64,000 bases of DNA from Magnetovibrio blakemorei (GTDB lineage: Bacteria > Pseudomonadota > Alphaproteobacteria > Rhodospirillales > Magnetovibrionaceae), in the NCBI RefSeq assembly GCF_001746755.1, contig NZ_MCGG01000009.1, forward strand, positions 1 through 64,000. Reading direction: 5' to 3'. The notes below the pieces were generated by a model. It saw only the letters and a list, made by a program, of their open reading frames with translations. It was not told the origin of the DNA and did not search any database. Within the stretch, counting starts at the first letter, position 1. Each line of letters begins with the position of its first letter. Positions 18,192-31,200 of this stretch are shown here, piece after piece. Made by a program: the position numbers and the translations under genes.

Positions 18192-21100
18192 TCATTCTAT
18201 ATGAATCTGTTCGATCCGTTCGATCTGTTCAGAAAAAGCATTCACCCAATTATCGAGAAAGGGTATGCGTAAAAAACTGTAGTGATCCCCAGAAACCGCC
18301 GAAACAGTTATATTTTCGCCGGCAATCCTGCGCCATTCTTGGCCAAGATCGTCCCCACGCTCGGCGCTGGCGTGAATAAGGGTCAGGGGAAAATCACACG
18401 ACGTTAAAGTGTGCCTCACCAACGCCTCCCGATTATGGCAGAACAGCTCAAAAAGATTTTGGAATTGCGCCGCATTCACCCCTGGGAGCAGCTGCACAGT
18501 CTCTGCACGCTCCAGAAGTGATTTCAGGGGACTACCACTTCGCTTCGGCATAAAATTCTCTATCCCCAACAGATCTTGAGCGAATGCCTGGACCCAGTAT
18601 GCGGTTTCACCTGGGAATTCTTTTTTACGGCGCAGGCTCTCTTCCATCTGACGCACCATTTCAGGGGGATAACTGTCCAACAAACCCAGGAAAGCAACCT
18701 TTTCGCCCTTATTGCGCAACTGACATGCCATCTCAAAAGCGACCACCCCGCCAAATGACCACCCCGCCAATAAATAAGGTCCTTGCGCCTGGATCTCTTG
18801 TATTGCGGCCACGTAGTCTTGGGCCATGGCGGAGATACCGTAATCATTGGAATCAGACCTCTTCTCAACCTCCGCCGCCCGTACACCGTAAACCGGGCGC
18901 TTGGGGTTCAGTCGGTCCGCCAACGCTTGGTAACAGGTGACGGAACCCGATACGGGATGAATCAGGAACAACGGATGGCGGCCATCCGCGCGCTTGTCTG
19001 GCAACCGCAGGGGCACCAACAAGCTTTCCCGTGCTTCACCAATCATCGTTTTGCACTCTGCCCGTCGCAACCGCAGCACTCGCGCTTGTGCGGCAATGGT
19101 CGGCGCCTTGGCAAACTCAGCGAAGGAAAAGGGATATTCAAAACGACGCTCGATCTCCCGCAAGAGCCGCACCGCCGACAGACTGTTGCCACCGCATCGC
19201 TCAAAAGAATCATCCACACCAATTGGGCATGTTTCCCCTTCAACGGACAAGACCTCTTCCCAGACCTGCAACAGCCGCTGCTCTACCTCGTCACTCGGCT
19301 TCGACCGCCCCGCGCTGACTTGGTAAAACTCGTCCGGCAACGCCAGCAAAGCGGTCCGATCCACCTTACCGCCAGACGTCAGGGGCAACACATCGAGGTA
19401 TCGCACCCGTCTGGGAATCATATGTGCAGGCAACCGAGCCCGTAAAAAATCGTCCAACCCTAGACGATCAAAATCAGGGGCCATGGCCACCACAAAGGCC
19501 TCAATCGCCATTTTTCCATCCGCAAGGCTTTTGGGCAGCACGACGGCCTCACAGCCACCAAAGGCCATCAAGGCTGACTCGATCTCTCCCAATTCAACCC
19601 GGAAGCCGCGAATGCTTGTCTGATCATCCATACGACCATGGAAGGCAACCGTCCCTTGACTGTCGGGAATGAAAGAGGCGCGGTCTCCGGTACGATAAAG
19701 GCGCATCGCCCCCCTGCGCGGATCAAGTGTCTTGGTCACAAACCGCTCAGCGGTCAATTTTGAATTGCCGTGATACCCCAATGCCAAGCGGCTGCCGCTC
19801 AGATAAAGCTCTCCGACCACCCCTTCCGGCACCACATTTTGGTCCTCATCAAGAATATAGACTTCCACACCTGCCAAAGGCTGTCCGATGGGAATGCTGG
19901 CAACTGAAGACTGCGGCTCAACGGGGTGAACAAGGGCCGTCACCGTCGCCTCAGTCGGGCCATAGGCGTTGAGCAGGCGAACCTTGGAGAGAAGACTATT
20001 TTGCCAAAGCTCAACAACGTCCGGGGCAAGCGTCTCACCACCCACGATGCACAGACGCAAGACCAAAGCAGGTCTGTCCGTGGGGCCGTCCGACCACGCG
20101 ATCAACAGTTCGCGAAGATAGACCGGGGGCAGGTCGACAACGGTAATGCGCAGTTTGTGAAGCCGCCGATGAAAGTCTTCCGGCATCCACATTTCCTCAT
20201 CTTCCAACACCAATCGTGCGCCGAAAACAAGGGTCGGGAGAATCTGTTCCAACGCGGTGTCAACACTGTGTGAGGCGAACTGCAGCACCACATCTTTTCG
20301 CCCAAGCCCGTAATAAGCCCCAATCACATGGCACTGTTCGGCAATGGCACCGTGAGACACCACCACCCCTTTGGGCACGCCCGTCGAACCGGACGTATAA
20401 ATGATGTAAGCCGGATCAGCCCCGTGAACTTTGTCCTTAGGGGATTTAGCCGACATTTCACGGATGGTTTTGCCATCTGTTTTCAGATCGATAATCCCTT
20501 TGCGTGTCACCCCCAAGGCCACGGCACGCGCTGTTAGTTTGCCTTGGCTCAACACAAGACTGACTTTGGCGTCTTTGAGAATCAAAGCCAATCTCTGGTC
20601 TGGATAATTCGCATCCAACGGGACCCAGACGCCCCCCGCCACCAACACCGCCAGCAGCGCCGCGATGCTGGCGGGCTCGCGCTTCAGCAAAACGGCAACG
20701 CGATCTCCGGGCTGCAATCCGCGTTGGCAAAGCATGCGGGCCAGACGGTTAACTTGTTTCTGCAACTGTCCATAGGTTACCGTTTTGCCCTTCGACACAA
20801 TGGCGACGGCTTGGGGATGTTTTTGGACCTGACGTCGAAATGAGTCCGCGATCAACCGAGGTGCATGTGCCGAACGCGTGTTGCCGCTCCAGTCTCGCAA
20901 CAAAGATTTTTGTTCGGCGTTGCTCAACATCGATAAGCTGGCAACTCGGCGTCTTGGTTTATCAGCCACCGCGACCACCAATGCCTTAAAATGTTCCAGC
21001 ATGCGGTTGACGGTTTTGGGATCGAAGCGGGCCCCATCAAAGGCCGCTACCACCGTTAAACCTGACGCCTCATCGAATAGATCCAGGCCGAACAGACCAT

Positions 21101-22289
21101 CCCCCCCCTGACGCAATTGAGGCACATAGCTCACCTCGCCTGTGCTCAGCACGGGCATTTCTGCGGAACTGCCGGAGAAGTTTTGATAGCCATAGCTCAC
21201 CTGATACGGCGGCTCACCCCGCGCCGTATCACCCAACGCCCGCGCGATGCTGGCAAAGGGGTAATCGCCGTGGTCCATCCCCGTCATCATAGCTTGGTGG
21301 ACCTGTGACAACAGCGTTTTGGTCCGCATGCTCCCCTTAACGTCCAGCGGCAGAGCCATCATGTTGGTGCAATACCCGACGGTCTCTTCAAAACGACGTT
21401 TCGGTCGTCGCACGGTTGGCACGCCAACGATCATCCGGTTTTGACCGCTGTAGCGATAGAGCAAGATTGTGAACACCCCAAGATAAAATGAGGCGCGACT
21501 GATCCCCAGTCGATCCGCCGCAGCCGAGACCGTTTTTGTCACTTTTTTCGACAGGCGCATTTCGCAGGTCCGGCCGTCGACAAGTCCCTCGGAATCTGGC
21601 TTGCGATCACATGGCAGTTCAAGCACTGGCAGCACGCCCGCCAATTGGTTTTGCCAAAATGCCCGCTGGCGCGCCCCTTCGGGACTGTCCATGATCGCCC
21701 GTTCCCAAGCGATGAAGTCGGCATAATCTGCGTGTTGAGCGGCATCTGACAAAAGGGCTGGCGCTTCCCCGGTTAGCATCCTCTCGTAGGCGTTCCAGAA
21801 TTCTCGCGCCATAACCGCCATGGAAACACCGTCGGTGACCAAATGATGCACAACGATTAAAAAGAGCTGTTCTTTGGCGTCTAAAGAATCCCCCGAAATC
21901 AGTTCAAAACGAATCTTGGCTTCTTCGCCCATATCAAACGGGCGCACCACCCGTTGACGGGCAAACGCGAGCACGTCGACACCCTTTGGAACGGACAGGG
22001 AGTGTACGGTCTCTTCAACGGTGCTGGCGACCAAATGGGGTTCACCTTCTTTGTCCGCCACCCGAACCGTCAAAATCGGATAGCGATCCAACAACCAGCG
22101 ACAAGCGGCCTGCAAAACCTCAAGGTCGATGTGCTTGACCCGAAATGCCATGGGCACATTGTAAACGCTGCTGCGCGGTTGAAGCATCTGGGCGACCCAT
22201 ATGCCTTTTTGGCCCTCCCCCATGACGGATTGCCAAGGGCCTCCATCTGCATCCCAGTGAACGGTTTGAGGTGACGCAAGTCTCTCTTG
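18192..22289 (-). other. Module 12: C-A-PCP-TE (NRPS termination module)
   Basis: The condensation domain keeps HHxxxDG. The adenylation domain keeps its core motifs (YTSGSTGVPKG, NAYGPTE, YRTGD, LPLTSGGKVDR). Manual alignment to the ten GrsA specificity positions gives D, T, E, D, C, V, A, V, T, K. Asp at the first position indicates an alpha-amino acid, but I cannot name it. The thioesterase triad is Ser6393, Asp in LLDSYPP and His in GDHYSF. Confidence 0.85.
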
Positions 22290-25200
22290 ACCCGTATGCG
22301 CGCCGACCAGTTCAGCCAGATGTTGCAACGACTTCGATTGATCAAGTTCACGATGACTGACGACGATCCCCGTCGCCTCCTCAATGGCGTAGATCAACTG
22401 AAGGCCAATCATGGAATCGACCCCGATGGCGCGAAGGCTTGCTGTGGGATCGATGCGTCCCGGTTTAACGCCCTGCTCTGTGGCGAGCACATTAACCAAT
22501 ACCGTCAACAAGGCAGCACCCTGTTTTACAGGTGCTTTGGGAGCGCGTGTTTCAAAAACGTGTTCAGACTCATTTGAACCGATCCAGTGATGGTCTCGGG
22601 CAAACGGATAACCGGGCAATGGCAAAGGTGTTAGCGGGGTTTCCGCAGTGTCATGGCGCAGTTGAAAATTGGTTTCCAAGGTTTTGATCTGTCCGTCCCT
22701 GACCTCGGCCAAACGCTTGAGAAGGTCCTCGACATCATGGGCCATCAACAGCACGCCACACGCCATCGGCTCTCGCCCAACACGCAAAGTGTAAGAGAGA
22801 CGCGCCATTGATACGTGAGGATTTACCAACACATAGTCCTCTAGACGTTCAGCCACTGCCCTCAACTGTTCTGGCGTTTTGGCAAACAGCGGATACTGTC
22901 GCAGCGGGTTGGTCTCGGGCACATTTTCCGCCGTTGCGAATGGCTCCGGTGGCTCTTGAACAATCACATGGACATTTGCGCCCCCGGCACCGAACGAACT
23001 GACCGTAGCCCGGCGCGGCTGTTCCTGGCCGTCAATCCAAGGTCTTGCCCACGGCGCAAGCGCATTTTGCAGCACAAACGGCGACCCGGCAAAAAGCTGG
23101 GAAACTTCCGCGGCGGTATGATCATTAAAGGATGGCAACAAGCTGCGGTGTTGAAACTGCAACAGCACCTTGGTGAGTTGGGCCAACCCCGAAGCCGCCT
23201 CGGCATGGCCGATAAAGCTTTTGACCGAGCCAATGGTGCAAAAGCCATCGTCTTTGGTAAAGCTGCGAAACGCACGGCTAAGGGCGCGCCGTTCTATGGC
23301 GTCACCAACCGGAGACCCGTTTGCGGAGGATTCAACGTAACCGATGGAGCGCGGGTCGATGCCGGAACGGTGGAAGTTTTCCTCCATCAGGCGCGCCTGG
23401 GCCTTAATATTGGGAACGGCAAAGCCGGCGGAATGACCACTGTGATTGGCAATGCTGCCTTTGATCACCGCGAGGATCGGGTCCTGATCGGACAGGGCTT
23501 CGTCCAAGGGCTTCAGCAACACCGCCCCAACCCCTTCGGCAGGCAGATAGCCGTCACCATCAACGGCGAAAGCACGGCTATCAGCATGGCTACCAATCAG
23601 ACCAAGACGGCTCAAACCAATATACTTATCTGGATGGATGGACAGGTTCACGCCACCCGCAATCGCCAACTGGCACTCGCCCGTTTGCAGGCTTTGGCAA
23701 GCCTGATGGACAGCCTGAAGCCCGGACGAACACATAGAGTCCACGGCCACGCTCGGCCCTTGCAGATCAAAGAAAAACGAGGTCCGGTTGGCGATGGCGG
23801 CATAAGACGAAAGCCGTAAGAGAGATTGACTGTCGCGGTCCGTCTCCATGGCATTGTACTGCTGGTACATGGCACCGACAAACACGCCGACCCTGCCTTG
23901 GTAACGATCTTGGAGGGCGGCCCTGGTATGCCCCGCCCGTTCCAGCAAATGCCACGTGGTCTCTAAAAAAAGACGTTCCTGGGGATCAAGAAGGCTCGCT
24001 TCACGCGGTGTATAATCGAAGAAGTTGGCATCGAAACAATCCACGTCGTCGATAAAACCACCCCACTTACAGTGGCTATGTCCCGCCTTGCCTTTTCGGG
24101 CCGAATAATGTGCATCCGCATTCCAACGCGATTTGGGGACCTCGGTGATGCCGTCGCGCCCCGCCACAAGCATCTGCCAAAGGGCCTCAACATCGCCCGC
24201 ACCGGGGTAACGTCCCGCCACCGCGATGATCGCAACATCTCCTGAACGCGCCTTCGTCTGAAGAGGACTTACTGACTTTTCGTCAATATGCTCGTCAACG
24301 CGCTCATCCTTGGGCGATTGAGCAACGTCAAGCATAGCATCCGGGTATTCGGCGAGCAGATGGTCAACCAATGCGTTGATGGTGGGATGCTCAAACAACA
24401 AAGTCTGCGGCAGCGGCCCCAATTCCCCTTCCAACACTTCGAGGATGTGCAGTGCCGAAATGGAATCCACGCCAAAACGATCAATCGTCGCATCCGCATC
24501 CAAACGCTCAGCCGGAATTTTGAGAACCTGAGAAAAAGCATCCGAAACCCACGCCAGCATGCGGTGCTGGCGGGTCGAGACCATTGGGCGTGCGGGGAGA
24601 CGTTCAGCAGATGTGGGAGCCGCACTTTTTAATGGTGCTGCGGGCGCACTACTTGTGATCCCCATCAGGCGTCTCAACCTTGGACGATCTCCATCCATGA
24701 TCAACAGTTGATCCACGTCAGGAAAACCCATGGCTGCCCTCATCGCCGATATAACGGCGGATGGCTCCAGCGGGGTTAGCCCCGTATTTTTTTCCATTGC
24801 ATGAACAACGGCTGCATCCAGTTGCATACCGCCATCGCGCAGGTACGGCCAATCAATCGACAAGGTATGGCCGCACCGCTGTCCCTGGGCAGTGAGCCGA
24901 TTGCGGTGGCTGGCAAAGCCATCCAAAAATGCATTGGCGGTCGCATAATCGCCTTGGCCGACATTTCCCAATGCCCCCGAAAGTGAAGAGAACAACACCA
25001 TAAAGTCCAGCGGTTCGCCACCGATGGCGGCATCCAGGTTCATCAGCCCCGCCACTTTGGGGGCCAGGACGGCGGAGAGGTCCGTCTGGCTTTTATGACG
25101 CAGCAAGCCATCCCGGATCACCCCAGCCGCATGGATGACGCCATCAAGGTGGCCTTCTGTTTGGCGGATCTCGGCCACCACTTTGTTGACCGCTGCCGCA

Positions 25201-28200
25201 TCGCTCACATCAACCCGGCGGTAATGGACCCGAGCTGGCAACGCATCCAATTGCGTTTGTTGCTGGGAAGAAAGGGTTGAGCGCCCCAGCAGCCAGAGTG
25301 ACGGATTGCGGTTATCCGCAGCCATCTGGGCGGCAACCTCCAGCCCCACACCACCCGCCCCGCCGGTGATGAGATAGACACCCGATTTTTTCCAAGCTGG
25401 GACCAGAGCCGTTCTTGGCGCAGACACTTCCCGCCAGCGCCGAACCATGCGTTGGTTAGCCTGATAGCGAATATCGCCATCACCATCCGTCCCCATGCGG
25501 TCCGCCCGCAGACGTTCACCAAGATGATCCGGATACGCACCAGTCAACACCACCAACTGACAGCTCAATGACGGGGCTTCCTGGCTGGCCGTGCGCAGCA
25601 TGCCACCCAGTCCGGCAAGAAGACGGCCGTCATTATCCTCGGTCACCACCACCTGCACAACCGCGCGGCCTTGTCCCGCTTTCATGAGGCTCTGAAACAG
25701 CTCCATCAGGCGGCTGGCATGGCTGACAAAACGATCTGCAATATCACGTGTTTCATCGCTTTGAAGCCGCACCACGTGGGCCGGAGATGCCGTCTCGGCG
25801 AGTTTATCAGCCAAACTGTCCGGCAATTCACACAACACCAACCACGATTGTTCGTCGCGCTCATGTGCCTCATCGGCTGACATGGCCCACGCATCTTCGG
25901 TGCGCCAGTCCGGCACAAAGAACAACGGTAAAGAAGACTGATCCGCCCTAACGTTTGAGTGAGCTACACCTTGTTGAGCTTCCGGCACCCAGTAACGATC
26001 TCGGGCAAAGGGATAGCTTGGCAAGGCAATACGTCGGGGCGTCACGCCTTGCCACAAACGACGCCAATTGACCGTCGCACCGTTCACCCAGGCCTGTGCG
26101 ATGTCGCTCAGGCTCGCACTCAATGGAACATCAGCTTTTTGACCACGCCCGGCGCGTCCTCTGAAGAGGCTGTTCCCCCTTGTCTCTCCCGCCAAAACCT
26201 GATCGAGACCAGCAAGCAGTTCGTCTTTTGTCGAAGCCAGAAAAACCAATCGCTCATCGAACGCTTCGCGTCCCACCTGCAGCGTATAAGCCACATCTTC
26301 AAGATCGTTCATGGAGCGTTCACGCACATTCGACTGAAGTCGTTTCAGCAGGTCCATGAGGCGTTCCGGATCCTGTGCCGACACGGGAAACAGCATTGGC
26401 TGCGAAACTTGCTCGGACGTCCGCACCTCAGGGGACGCGGGGATATACTCTTGCAAAATCACATGGGCGTTGGAACCGCCCGCGCCAAACGAAGAGAGCC
26501 CCGCGATCCGAGGAGATGGCTGACCGCCCTGAACCTGCTGAGGCCAGGGTGCAAGGCGCTGCTGTACGGTGAAGGGTGAGGATGCAAAATCAATGTGGGG
26601 ATTTAAAGTCTCGGAATGGAGCGACGGCGCCAACTGGCCATGTTTGAACTGCAAAAGAACCTTGGTCAATCCGGCAATCCCAGAAGCGCTTTCGAGATGG
26701 CCAATATTGGATTTGACCGAACCGATGGCGCAAAATGCCCGTTTGTCCGTTTGCCCGCGATAGGCTTTGCTCAAAGCCCGAATCTCGATAGGATCACCCA
26801 AAGAGGTTCCGGTTCCATGGGCCTCGACATAACTCACGGATTCTGGCGAAACGGAGGCCTGGTCCATGGCCCGGCCAATCACTGCGGCTTGAGCGTCAGG
26901 ATTGGGAACCGTGTAGCCGTTGGTCATACCCCCGTGATTGAGGGCCGTCGCCCGAATAACACCTTGAATCCGATCCCCATCCGTTATGGCTTGATCCAAC
27001 GGTTTCAACAGAACCGCACCGACCCCTTCGCCGGGAACATAACCATTCCCGCCCTGACCAAAGCTCTCGCAACGCCCCGTGTCGGACAGAAAGTTCCCTT
27101 GACCCAGGACAATATATTTATTGGGGTGCAGGCTCAGATTGACGCCCCCAGCCAGGGCGACCTGACAGCTGCCGCTGCGCAGACTTTCACAGGCCAAATG
27201 GATCGCCGTCAACGACGACGAACACATGCTGTCTACGGCAAGGCTGGGGCCATGGAAATCGCAAAAATAAGACACCCGGTTGGCGATGGACGCGGGGTTG
27301 CCCGTCAAACCCAGCGACTGGCCTTGCGCCGAACGCTCCGCGCCATAGAGCTGATACTCCTGCCACATCACACCGACAAAAACGCCGACATCTCCCCCCG
27401 TCAGCGGTTGACGTGCTGGTGCCAAGGTCGAGCGGGTATAGCCTGCATCTTCCAGGGTCTCCCAGGCGCACTGTAAAAACAGGCGTTCTTGGGGGTCCAT
27501 GTATTCGGCTTCTGCGGGCGAAATATTGAAAAAGAGTGGATCAAAACAATCAAAACCGTCGACGAAACCACCGCGACCGATTTGGCCGCTCAACAGCTTG
27601 GCGTGGTCCCACCGTTCAACAGGGATGTCGGTGATGCCATCACGCCCTGCGGCTAAGTTTTTCCAGAAGGCTTCTAGCGAGTCTGCTCCGGGATATCGCC
27701 CCGCCATGCCAATGATGGCAATGGGCTGATCCGTTGGGGAAGCGGTTGCATTCCTTCCAGTGACGGCCGTTTGTTCGCGTGAGGGAAAAGGCGTTGCATC
27801 CTCCCTCACCCCTGTTACGACGGCTAACGTCTGGGCATGGTCTGCCATAAAGTAGTCGATCACGGCTTGCAGCGTTCGGTACTCAAAAAAGAGCGTGCTG
27901 GAAAGCGGACCGAAATCCTTTTCCAAAGCATCGGTGAGACGATTGATCAACAAGGAGTCGATACCATAACGTTCCAGAGGTTCACCTAGCTCAATCTGGT
28001 CCTCAGCAATATCGGTGAGACGCGCCAGCAGCGATTTGAAATATCGCTCGGCAGCGTGTTGCAAGACATCTGCGGCGATTGTCACATCTGTGTGTTCACC
28101 AGCCAGGGGGCGCAACGTGAACCCACGTGCGGCCACATGGGCCTGACCATCTTCATCGGCTAAATCAAGATCGAATTTGTAAACGCCGTGCTGTTGTGGC

Positions 28201-31200
28201 TGGAGCCGCAGCCACACCCACATGCTGTCCGTTGTCGGGGCAAACATCTGCAGGCTATCCAAACCAACAGGCAGGGCCGCCGTGAGCCGTTCTTCTTGTT
28301 CAAACAAACCCAAGGCGACATGGAATGCCCCGTCCAGCAGACTGGGGTGCAGAATAAGAGAGCCCTCTTTGGCGGCATCTGGCAAACGCAGTCGGGCAAG
28401 GATTTGGCCGTCTCCGGTCCAAATTTCTTCAACCACACGAAAAGCCGGACCATACTCCAATCCCAGAGCCGCATAACGGTCGTAGAGCCATTCAGGCTGG
28501 ATCGATCGGGGACACTGCGAACGGATTTGGCCCAGATCAAACGCGGGCGGCGTTTGATCGTCGTCCAAGCGGGAAATGACACCGCGCACGTATTCAAGAT
28601 CTCCGTCGACTTTGTTCAGCAGCGAAAATGAAGTTCCGTCTTCTGTGGCTGGGCCCAAATCGACAACCACATCCTGATGCCCCACATCCAGCGTCAATGG
28701 ACGTCGCCAAGCAATCCTATGCATGGAAATGGGAGTCGAGACCCCTGCGCCGACAAACGCCGCCCGAACCAGCTCCAGGCTCATGGCTCCCGGCAAAACG
28801 CGCTGTCCACGAACCCGGTGATCACGCATGTAAAAGGCATCCGCGTCCACGCAAACCGTCTTAGAACCGTCACGCGCCAAGGTGGTGTCTGACGGATTGT
28901 GTGGTGAGGGTAACCTTGAAGACACACGGTAGGTGTCCCGCGCAAACGGGTAGACCGGCAAAACCAGACGGCGGCGGGACCTCGTGTGCAAAATGGACCA
29001 GTCGATTTCTGCACCGTTGACCCAAGTTTGTGCGACAATGGAGGGATCGTCGTCGGCACTGAGCGATGACGTGCGCCGCTCACCCTCAGCGACAAACAAA
29101 CCCGGAGCGGCTTGGCCCGAAAGAAACGCCTTCAAACCATCGCGCAACGCTTCCAATGTCGATGCGACAATTGCCAGTCGGCTCGACATCTCAGTGCGGC
29201 CAACTTGCAGGGTATAAGACAAGTCATCTCGGTCCGATTCCCGAATCCGACCCAAACCTAAGACGGCGAAAAGCGCTGCGGCCCGGTCCTTCAGGCGTTG
29301 AGCATCCCGACCGGACAGAACAAACACACCCGGTCTGTCCAAAAGAGGTTCCGGGGTTTGTGCCTCCTGAGAAGGCCTGTACTCTTCCAACACCACATGG
29401 GCATTCACACCGCCAAACCCAAAACTGCTGATGCCAGCCAACCTGGGAAGGTCTTGCCCTTCATCATTGCGAAGCGATTGCCACGGCTGGGCGGTGCGAA
29501 CAATTTCAAATGGCGTTCCGGCCAGTTGGATATGGGGGTTGATTTCATCACAGTGCAAAGAGGGCACCAAGGTGCGGTGTTCCAGTTGCAACAGCACCTT
29601 GATGATCCCGGCGACACCGGCAGCCAATTCCAGATGACCGATGTTGGTCTTCACCGATCCAATCGAACACAAGGAGTCTTCAGCTTGGAAGGAGCCTGGC
29701 TGTGACAGTCCAAAGGCCGATTTTAAAGCGTTGATTTCGACCGGGTCGCCCAAGGCGGTGCCGGTGCCGTGGGCTTCGACATACCCAATATGGCGCGGAT
29801 TGATCCCTGCATCCGCGTAGACACCACGCAACAGATCGGCTTGGGCCACGGTATTGGGGGCCGTCAGCGAGTTGGCGCGGCCACCATGATTGATGCCACT
29901 GCCACGAATGATCGCGCGGATCGGGTCACCATCGCGCTCAGCCGCAGAACGACGTTTGATAAACAGGACTCCCGCCCCTTCCCCACGCCCATACCCATCG
30001 GCTTGGTTGGAGAACGTTTTGCAGCGACCATCAAGGGACAGCATTCCGGCTTTGGAAAACTGTATGTGGGCTTCTGGTGTGAGGATGGTGTTGATGCCGC
30101 CGACTAGGGCCATATCGCATTCGCCGTTGCGTATGGATTGCACCGCCCGATGCAACGCCACCAAAGAACTTGAACACGCGGTCTCGACCGGTTCGCTGGG
30201 CCCGTGCAGGTCCAGAAAATAACTCAATCGATTGGGACCCACAGAGGCGACGGACCCTGTCGCCACATAACCTTCGTCACCTGCATTTTCACCGATGAGG
30301 TCCCGATAACCACTGGCCGCCGTGCCGATGAAAACACCAACCTTTTTTCCGGCCAAAGAGGTTGGGGCATGCCCCGCACTTTCGATGGCGTTCCACGCAT
30401 GCATCATCAACAAACGTTGTTGAGGGTCCATGAACAACGCTTCGCGGGGCGAGATATTGAAAAACAAAGGATCAAATTCAAAGACACCGTCAATGAAGCC
30501 GCCCCAGTGGACATTGGTCTTGCCCGCAGTGGTTTTTGGATCGCCGTCATAGGCATGCCAATCCCAGCGCTCGAGAGGAATCCGGCTTAGGCTCTCTTTG
30601 CCCTCAATGAGGTTTTGCCAGAACGCATCGGCATCCCGAGCGCCTGGAAAATGGCAACTGTAGCCAACGATCACCAATGGGTCAGGCTCTTGATCCCGGA
30701 GGGGTGCCGTTGCCCTTATCGGCGTTTCAACTGGTAGCGTCGGCTGCGGCGTGTCTTGAAGCAAAACCGGAGAGCCCTGCGCGGACACATGCGCGGCCAG
30801 TCGATTGAGAGTGGCATATTCAAAAAAGTCGGCTGGTGAAAGCGTCAGTTTCAACGCGTCATTGACCCGGTTGGCAAACGTCGTCATGACGATGGAATCA
30901 AATCCAAACTCACCCAGCTCCACATCAACATCGAGTTCCGACGCATCCACTTCCAACACCTGGGCCGCAAGGGGCAACAAGATGGACAAAGCGGTCTTTT
31001 CAGGGGCGTATTCGGCGTTCACCTCACGGATGGCAGGAGGACGTGTCGAAGGCTGAGGCATTGGCGCGGTTACGGAAGTTGGTTCCGTTCCCGTTCCCAT
31101 CCCCCCACCTTGGGCCCGGCCCCAATAGGTCGCCATGGAAAACGGATAGCCCGGCAAGGATACTTTTTTCGCCCTGCTGCCCTGTTGCAAATCACGCCAA

